From JABFSM01 sp052389555 (GTDB lineage Bacteria; Gemmatimonadota; Gemmatimonadetes; Gemmatimonadales; GWC2-71-9): a DNA stretch of 7,115 nt. Under the pieces are notes generated by a model, which saw nothing but the letters and a program-made list of their open reading frames with translations, was not told where the DNA came from and did no database searches. Below, piece by piece: positions 1 through 4,864 of the stretch (position 1 is the stretch's first letter; each line of letters starts with the position of its first letter). The stretch lies in the NCBI GenBank assembly GCA_052389555.1, contig JBQTHV010000191.1, forward strand, positions 1 through 7,115. The letters run 5' to 3'. The translations under genes were made by a program, and so were the position numbers.

Positions 1-330
1 GCCGCCTCATCGGCAGAATGGGCCGAGGCTGAAGCAACCGTCGAACGGTTCGTCATGACCCGTCCGAGGGCCTTGCGTCGCCAGCTCAATGCGCTCATCG
101 GGTTTCTCGAGATCGCCGCACGCCTCCGACATGGCACCCGCCTGGCCCGGCTCGCTCCCAGGCAGCGCACTCGCCTGCTCGAGGGCCTTGCCCGCTCGCG
201 CGTCCTGCTGCTCCGGCGCGGGATCTGGGGCTTGCGCACGCTCGTGATGCTGGGCTGGTACACCCAGGCGGGCGTCGCTGCGACGATCGGCTATCGGGCC
301 AGTCCGGGCGGCTGGGACGCGCGGCGATGA
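1..330 (+). CDS. Gluconate 2-dehydrogenase subunit 3-like small protein, 5'-truncated by window edge
   Basis: Frame 1 is open from the first base to the TGA at 328-330, giving 109 visible residues. An ATG at 55 exists, but it has no Shine-Dalgarno sequence and the frame stays open upstream, so I treat the gene as entering from outside the window. The visible part is helical and very Arg/Leu-rich. Its features are a LRRQLNALIGFLE segment, a LARLAPRQRTRLLEGLARSR segment, a GLRTLVMLGWYTQAGVAATIGY segment, and a short tail. This arrangement resembles the C-terminal half of the small proteins encoded directly upstream of GMC oxidoreductases (gluconate 2-dehydrogenase subunit 3-like), where the GY ending is typical. 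In characterised members the small subunit partners the flavoprotein and may carry its export signal; that N-terminal region is not visible here. The stop codon overlaps the next start (ATGA), which supports partnership with the GMC enzyme. The family call is from recalled pattern, not a search. Confidence 0.68.
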   Translation, partial: AASSAEWAEAEATVERFVMTRPRALRRQLNALIGFLEIAARLRHGTRLARLAPRQRTRLLEGLARSRVLLLRRGIWGLRTLVMLGWYTQAGVAATIGYRASPGGWDARR

Positions 331-1817
331 ACCCGGTGCGCTGCGATGTCGCGATCGTGGGCTCGGGTGCCGGCGGAGGAACCGTCGCCCAGGGCCTCAT
401 CCCGCTCGTCAAAGACGGCAAGCGGGTCATCGTGTTCGAGAAAGGGCCCCGGTTCCGGGACCAGGACATGACCGGCCGCGAGCTGGAGATGGCCGGAGTG
501 CTGTACCCCGGTGAGGGTGGCGTGCTGACTGACGAGGGAACGATGAGCCTCGCCTACGCCGAGGGCTACGGCGGCTCGACTATCGTCTATACCGGCACCT
601 CGTTGCTTCCGCCCGAGCGGGTGATTCGCCGGTGGAACGTGCCGGGACTCGACGTGAGCGATCTCGAGACGCGTGCGCGGAAGTATCTCACCGAGAACAA
701 CGTCCATCTCCTGCCGGCCGCACTTCTCAACGACAACAACCGGCTCTTCGCACTGGGGGCGGCGCGGGCGGGCTATCACGCCGAGCAGTTCCCGCTCAAC
801 CTCAAAGGATGCCGCGGATCGAGCCTGTGCAACCTGGGCTGCCCGAATGCGGCGAAACAGGGTACCCATCGCGTCCAGTTGCCGAACGCTGAGCGGAACG
901 GCGTGGAGGTGGTGACTCGTGCCACGGTCGAGCGGGTGGGAGAACGCTTCCTCCAGGTCCGCGTGTCCGAACGACCGGCGGGCGGGAAAGGGACCGATCC
1001 TGAATGGGCGCCCGGCGTCTATCGGGTTGAGGCCGGACGGATCGTGCTGGCTGGCGGGACCATGGGCACTCCTCCGCTGCTCCTGCGCAGCGGGTTAGGA
1101 GGACTGTCCCGGCGAGTCGGGGCCGGTTTTACCTGTCACCCCGCGCACATTCTGGTGGGGGAACACCCCCAGCCGATCACCAACGACGTCGGTCACCCCA
1201 AGAGCTTCTATCTGGACCGGGCCGAGGCCGAGGGCTTCGTGCTGGAGACTTGCATGTATTTCCCGTTCACCACCGCCAAGAACCTCACCGGATTCGGAGC
1301 TCCTCATAGCGCGCTGATGCGGGCCTTTCCCCGGCTGCAGATGATCCTGGTGCTTGCCTGCGACCGGGCCACGCCGGAGAATCGCATCACGGTGGATCGA
1401 GACGGCCATCCGGTGGTGCACTACCGCTTCACCAGGCAGGTCATGACGTCCATGGTCGGGGCGACCCGTACCGCAGCGCGAATCTTCTTCGCCGCGGGGG
1501 CGGTCCGGGTTCACGCGCCCTCGGCCGACCATCCGCTGCTCGACGCCGGAGAAGCCGACCGGGTAGACGAACGGATTCAGGAACAGCACTTCCTTCCCGG
1601 TACCGTCTCCGTCTCGGCGGCGCATCTGATGGGGGGGTGTGGAATGGGAAGCAGTGCTGCCGATTCGGTGACGGATAGCTGGGGCCGCCTGCACGGCCGC
1701 CCCTGGCTCCGCGTCGCGGACGCAAGCCTCTTTCCCGACGCTCTGGAGATCAATCCGTACCTGACGATCATGGCGCTGGCGGACCGCGTGGCGGAAGGCG
1801 TTCTGGCCGGCCCATGA
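327..1817 (+). CDS. GMC-family FAD-dependent oxidoreductase
   Basis: This 496-residue flavoprotein probably oxidises an alcohol or sugar-type hydroxyl to a carbonyl. The N-terminal Rossmann fold has VGSGAGGG (G12, G14, G17) with E38 as the expected adenosine-ribose ligand, and an FAD-contact segment GYGGSTIVYTG lies at 80-90. A GMC signature-like segment, GTMGTPPLLLRSGLG, is at 244-258. The C-terminal catalytic region has H433 in AAHLMGG and N476 in INPYLT, the usual His/Asn pair, after a GRPWLRVADASLFP segment. A cysteine cluster (C162, C168, C172 in GCRGSSLCNLGCP) matches the subgroup that includes long-chain alcohol oxidases and gluconate-dehydrogenase-like enzymes. There is no signal peptide: the FAD motif begins at residue 9, so the protein is cytoplasmic unless carried by its partner. 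The start overlaps the upstream stop and the stop overlaps the next start, both as ATGA. The substrate is unknown. Confidence 0.93.
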   Translation: MNPVRCDVAIVGSGAGGGTVAQGLIPLVKDGKRVIVFEKGPRFRDQDMTGRELEMAGVLYPGEGGVLTDEGTMSLAYAEGYGGSTIVYTGTSLLPPERVIRRWNVPGLDVSDLETRARKYLTENNVHLLPAALLNDNNRLFALGAARAGYHAEQFPLNLKGCRGSSLCNLGCPNAAKQGTHRVQLPNAERNGVEVVTRATVERVGERFLQVRVSERPAGGKGTDPEWAPGVYRVEAGRIVLAGGTMGTPPLLLRSGLGGLSRRVGAGFTCHPAHILVGEHPQPITNDVGHPKSFYLDRAEAEGFVLETCMYFPFTTAKNLTGFGAPHSALMRAFPRLQMILVLACDRATPENRITVDRDGHPVVHYRFTRQVMTSMVGATRTAARIFFAAGAVRVHAPSADHPLLDAGEADRVDERIQEQHFLPGTVSVSAAHLMGGCGMGSSAADSVTDSWGRLHGRPWLRVADASLFPDALEINPYLTIMALADRVAEGVLAGP

Positions 1818-3586
1818 AGCTCTCCGGCGCCGAAATCGTGGGGAGGGCCCTGGAGGCGGAGGGGATCACCCACGCCTTCGGCATCCCGGGGACTCATAAC
1901 CTCGAACTGTACGACGTGCTCAGCGAATCCGACCGCGTACAGCCCGTGCTGGTCACCGACGAGCAGAGCGCCGGATTCATGGCCGACGGCTTCTGGCGGG
2001 TGTCGGGCCGAATGGCGTGCGTCAACCTGGTTCCCGGCGCCGGGTTAACCCATGCACTCTCCGGCATCGCGGAGGCCTACCTCGACGGCGTGCCGATGCT
2101 GGTCCTGGGGTGCGGCATCCGCCGGGGGCCGGAGGCGCGGGCCTATCAGCTTCACGACATCGATCAGCTCGCCATTGCTGCCCCGGTCACCAAGGCTGCC
2201 TGGCGAGCGGAAACCGGGGCCGAGCTGTACCCCCTGATCCGGCGGGCTTGCGCGTTCGCCCGGCAGGGGACTCCCGGCCCGGTCATGGTCGAGGTGTCGG
2301 TGGATCACTACCTAACCCGCCACGACATCGACCCGGCCCGGTGGCGGGCGCCCGCCGAGGAGCCGGTGCCCGCGGCGAACGAGGAGGAGATCGCCCGCAC
2401 GGCCCAGTTGCTGACGGCCCCCGAGGCGCGCCCGTTACTCTACGTGGGCCTCGGCGCTCAGCGCGCCTGCCGCGAGCTGGTGGCGCTCGCGGAGCGGCTG
2501 GACGCCCCGGTCGCCACCACGATACAGGGCAAGGGGGTATTTCCCGAATCGCATCCCCTGTTTCTCTGGAACGGCCTCGGTGCGACCGCGCCGCCCTTCG
2601 TGCGCCATACGGCGGACGAGCGGACGGTGACCCTGGCGATCGGCTGCCGGTTCGGCGAAGTGGGCACCGGCAGCTACGGCTTCACGCCGCCCGGCAAGCT
2701 CATTCACGTCGATGTTAACCCGCAGGTCTTCAACCGGAATTTCCCGGCTGAACTGACGATTACGTCGGATGCCGCACTCTTCCTGAAGAGCCTGTTGAGG
2801 CACCTGGACGCCGAGCGCCGAGTGCCGAGCGCCGAGCCTTCCCGGTCCACCGCCCAGATCCACTTCGCGCACGACACCCTTCGCGCGCGCGCGCTCGCCA
2901 CGGTGAATCGGGATCGGGTTTCCCCGGCGCGGCTGCTCGACGCGATTCATCGCCAATTCGGACCTGAAACCATCTTCACCGCCGACAGCGGCAACGGCAT
3001 GTTCCTCGCCATGGAACTGCTTCGGCTCGAGGCCCCCGGCCGCTTTCTCGCTCCGGTGGACTACTCCTGCATGGGGTACGCGATACCCGCAGCCATCGGG
3101 GCCGGGTTCGCCCAACCCGGCACGCCGGTCGTGGCCCTTGCCGGCGACGGCGCGTTCCTCATGACCGGCCTGGAACTGCTCACCGCCGCGAGCTTCGGTG
3201 TTCCGGTGGCCGGGTTCGTCCTGCGCGACCGGGAGCTGGCGCAGATCGCCCAGTTCCAGCGCACCGCATTCGGCCGGCGCACCGCGAGCGGGCTTCCCGA
3301 TTTCCACGTCGGAAGCCTCGCGGAGGCGGTGGGGGTCGAGTGGCTGTCGCTCTCGAACGATGAGGAGGTCGAAGCCGTCGTACGGGACGCGCACGCCACG
3401 ATCACGGCCGGACGGCCGCTCCTGGTCGACGTGGCCATCGATTACCGCGAGACGAGCTGGTTCACCCGCGGCGTGGTGGGGACCAACCTGGCGCGGATGG
3501 CCTGGCCGGACCGGCTCCGGTTTGTGTTCCGCGCCCTAACCCGCAAGTTCAGTCGAGCGTCCGGAAGTTCCCCGCGGCCTGGGTAA
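1814..3586 (+). CDS. Thiamine diphosphate-dependent enzyme, acetolactate synthase-like
   Basis: This 590-residue protein has the three-domain layout of acetolactate synthase and pyruvate oxidase. The N-terminal pyrimidine-binding domain (about 1-170) has GIPGTHN at 23-29 and the ThDP-activating glutamate E50 in VTDEQSAGFMADG. The central domain (about 190-330) has GKGVFPE at 239-245 and the IHVDVNPQVFNRNF segment. The C-terminal ThDP-binding domain (about 350-590) has G444-D445-G446. The usual NN pair that closes the metal-binding motif is replaced by R471-D472 in FVLRDRELAQI. No small regulatory subunit gene follows, so it is unlikely to be the biosynthetic ilvB. It more likely decarboxylates a 2-oxo acid or joins aldehydes in a pathway with the preceding GMC enzyme. 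The ATG overlaps the GMC stop (ATGA); GGAAGG at 1793-1798 is too far upstream for a good Shine-Dalgarno. The last 38 bp overlap the converging receptor gene. A heptanucleotide repeat lies in the linker at residues 333-342. Confidence 0.9.
   Translation: MKLSGAEIVGRALEAEGITHAFGIPGTHNLELYDVLSESDRVQPVLVTDEQSAGFMADGFWRVSGRMACVNLVPGAGLTHALSGIAEAYLDGVPMLVLGCGIRRGPEARAYQLHDIDQLAIAAPVTKAAWRAETGAELYPLIRRACAFARQGTPGPVMVEVSVDHYLTRHDIDPARWRAPAEEPVPAANEEEIARTAQLLTAPEARPLLYVGLGAQRACRELVALAERLDAPVATTIQGKGVFPESHPLFLWNGLGATAPPFVRHTADERTVTLAIGCRFGEVGTGSYGFTPPGKLIHVDVNPQVFNRNFPAELTITSDAALFLKSLLRHLDAERRVPSAEPSRSTAQIHFAHDTLRARALATVNRDRVSPARLLDAIHRQFGPETIFTADSGNGMFLAMELLRLEAPGRFLAPVDYSCMGYAIPAAIGAGFAQPGTPVVALAGDGAFLMTGLELLTAASFGVPVAGFVLRDRELAQIAQFQRTAFGRRTASGLPDFHVGSLAEAVGVEWLSLSNDEEVEAVVRDAHATITAGRPLLVDVAIDYRETSWFTRGVVGTNLARMAWPDRLRFVFRALTRKFSRASGSSPRPG
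2810..2837 (+). repeat. Heptanucleotide tandem repeat, four units
   Basis: Four consecutive copies of GCCGAG[C/T] occupy 28 bp, equivalently two 14-bp units differing only in the last base (GCCGAGCGCCGAGT, then the same ending in C). They encode residues 333-341 (AERRVPSAE) of the ThDP enzyme, in the linker between the central and C-terminal domains. Because the unit length is 7, gain or loss of one unit would shift the reading frame, while a change of three units would not. Confidence 0.85.
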
Positions 3587-4838
3587 GCCGCTGGGCCGAT
3601 CCCGCGAGGTGCTGAGCCGAGGCGGTCACCCCCTCGGTCGACAGGTTGACCGCCTCGGTCGCGGCGGCGATCTGCTGCGCGGCGGTGGCGAACTCCTCGG
3701 TGCCGGCCGCGAGCGTCCGGGTGCGTTCCACGATGCCCTCGAGGAGGCTCCGCATCTCTTCGGCGGCCTGGGAGACCCGGCGGCTCCACTGATCCACGTC
3801 TTCCGCCGCGGCGGCGACCGCCTGCAAACCCTCGCTCGCCGCGAGCGCGGTTTCCCGCGCGAGCAAGCCACCCTGCCCAAGCCGCAGCAACCGATCTCGC
3901 GCCGAGCTCACCCGTCCGGCGATGACCTGCACCGTCTCGCTCGTTGCGGTCGCCGCGAGGGCCGCTTGCCCCGAAAGCTTGCGGACCTGCTCCGCCACCG
4001 TGCCAAACCCATTGCCCGCGGCGCCGCTTCCACTGCCGGCGCTGCTCCGAGCCGCTTCGATCGAGGCATTGAGCGCGAGGATCCGGGTCTGCTGCGCCAC
4101 GGTGCGGCCCTGCTCGACGAACCGCTCGAGCGCTTCCGATGCCTCTTCCAGCGCCTCCGCTTCGGCGGTTCCCAGGCGGACTTCTTCGGCGAGCTGGTCG
4201 AGCGCCTTCACACTCGCGCCCAGCCGTTCGCGATGTCCCCGGGCGAGCTGCACCAGCGCCGCATTGCGCTCCACCGCCTGCAACGCACCGCTGGCGAGGT
4301 CGCCGGCGATCGCGAGGATCCGGGTGGCATCCTCCGCCACTGCGCGGACCAAACCCGCCTGGCTCACCGCGCGCCGGGTCAGCGCTGCGGTGGTCGTGGC
4401 GACTTCGCCGGTCGAGGCGGCCATGTGCTCCGTCGCGGCGGAGATCTCCGCGGCCAGCGAAGCGGAGTCCGCCGCGGCGCGCCGGATCGAGCCCACCAGG
4501 CGGTTCAGCTCGCGAACCATCCGCTCCATGGCGTCGGTCACCGGGCCCCCGCCGATCCGGCCAACCTCGGCGGGGCCGATCGCCAGGTCGAAATCGGCAA
4601 TCCGCAGCGTGATCGCGCTCACGGCCCGGAGCGGCTCGATCACTCGCCGATTGAGCCAGGAGAGCGACACCCAGAGGATCAGGAGGCACAGCAGGGCGAA
4701 GGCGCCCAGCATCGCCCCGAGGGGCCAGCGCAGGTCCCCCGACAGAAAGACCCAGACCACCGCGGTGAGCACCACGGTGCCCACGGCGCCACCGAGCTGC
4801 ATGGCGCGGCTGAGCGAGCTGCGCTTGGTAGGGGGCAT
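3549..4838 (-). CDS. Methyl-accepting chemotaxis-like protein without a sensory domain
   Basis: This 429-residue protein starts with a transmembrane hairpin: TM1 at about 14-33 and TM2 at about 39-62, joined by a loop of only a few residues (SGDLRW), so there is no extracellular ligand domain. A HAMP domain follows (about 62-115, with the VIEPL segment), then an Ala-rich antiparallel coiled coil. The hairpin tip contains QTRILALNASIEAAR (250-264) and GFGTVAEQVRKL (277-288), recognisably the CheA/CheW-contact region. Two consensus methylation sites lie at E381-E382 and Q388-Q389, seven residues apart. The tip carries a Gly/Ser/Ala insertion (265-276) and substitutions of usually conserved residues. 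There is no C-terminal CheR-binding pentapeptide. The start is well bounded: an in-frame stop lies at 4857-4859, seven codons upstream, and there is no Shine-Dalgarno. The gene converges on and overlaps the ThDP enzyme gene by 38 bp. It may feed a chemosensory array or a non-motility Che-like pathway; no che genes are visible. Confidence 0.9.
   Translation of the reverse strand: MPPTKRSSLSRAMQLGGAVGTVVLTAVVWVFLSGDLRWPLGAMLGAFALLCLLILWVSLSWLNRRVIEPLRAVSAITLRIADFDLAIGPAEVGRIGGGPVTDAMERMVRELNRLVGSIRRAAADSASLAAEISAATEHMAASTGEVATTTAALTRRAVSQAGLVRAVAEDATRILAIAGDLASGALQAVERNAALVQLARGHRERLGASVKALDQLAEEVRLGTAEAEALEEASEALERFVEQGRTVAQQTRILALNASIEAARSSAGSGSGAAGNGFGTVAEQVRKLSGQAALAATATSETVQVIAGRVSSARDRLLRLGQGGLLARETALAASEGLQAVAAAAEDVDQWSRRVSQAAEEMRSLLEGIVERTRTLAAGTEEFATAAQQIAAATEAVNLSTEGVTASAQHLAGSAQRLTQAAGNFRTLD
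3617..3658. repeat. Perfect 12-bp inverted repeat with 18-nt loop
   Basis: CCGAGGCGGTCA (3617-3628) is exactly complementary to TGACCGCCTCGG (3647-3658). The loop (3629-3646) could add a small CCT/AGG stem around GTCGAC. The repeat begins 31 bp after the stop codon of the ThDP enzyme gene, inside the 3' part of the receptor gene (residues 394-408). No T-run follows on either strand, so it is not a canonical intrinsic terminator. It could act as a 3'-end stabilising hairpin or simply reflect repeated codons in the coiled coil. Confidence 0.5.
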
Positions 4839-4864
4839 CGGAGGCCGGATATTAAGTTACCCCT
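4825..4864. promoter_or_regulatory. Candidate bidirectional promoter of leuS and the receptor gene
   Basis: The divergent start codons are separated by only 26 bp (4839-4864). The gap contains a single AT island, ATATTAAGTTA (4849-4859), in otherwise GC-rich sequence. On the + strand TATTAA (4850-4855) can serve as a -10, with a weak TTGGTA (4825-4830) at 19 bp as a possible -35. On the - strand the overlapping TAATAT (4854-4849) is a -10 candidate 10 nt before the receptor ATG; I see no convincing -35 for it. A start site 6-8 nt after either hexamer falls at or just before each ATG. In-frame stops (TAA at 4853-4855 for leuS; 4857-4859 for the receptor) exclude longer N-termini. No Shine-Dalgarno is placed for either gene: GGAGG at 4840-4844 is 20 nt from the leuS ATG. 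Both mRNAs would be leaderless or nearly so. This is inferred from sequence only. Confidence 0.4.

Noticed and set aside
36..50. AACCGT-CGA-ACGGTT dyad just before the ATG at 55, a possible operator
   Set aside because: The reading frame is open through it, so it probably lies inside coding sequence. Six-bp arms with a 3-nt spacer are easily produced by chance.
291..869. Open frame of 192 codons on the minus strand opposite the GMC gene
   Set aside because: It is antisense to the conserved FAD-binding region and shows no family pattern.
2435..3394. Open frame of 319 codons on the minus strand opposite the ThDP enzyme gene
   Set aside because: It is a shadow frame within a strongly conserved enzyme gene, with no recognisable domain and no start context.
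1814..3586. Assignment of the ThDP gene as ilvB (biosynthetic acetolactate synthase)
   Set aside because: No ilvN or ilvC follows, the NN of the ThDP motif is replaced by RD, and the gene sits in an oxidoreductase operon.
4840..4844. GGAGG as a Shine-Dalgarno for leuS
   Set aside because: It ends 20 nt before the start codon at 4865, too far for ribosome positioning, and there is no alternative start closer because TAA at 4853-4855 is in frame.
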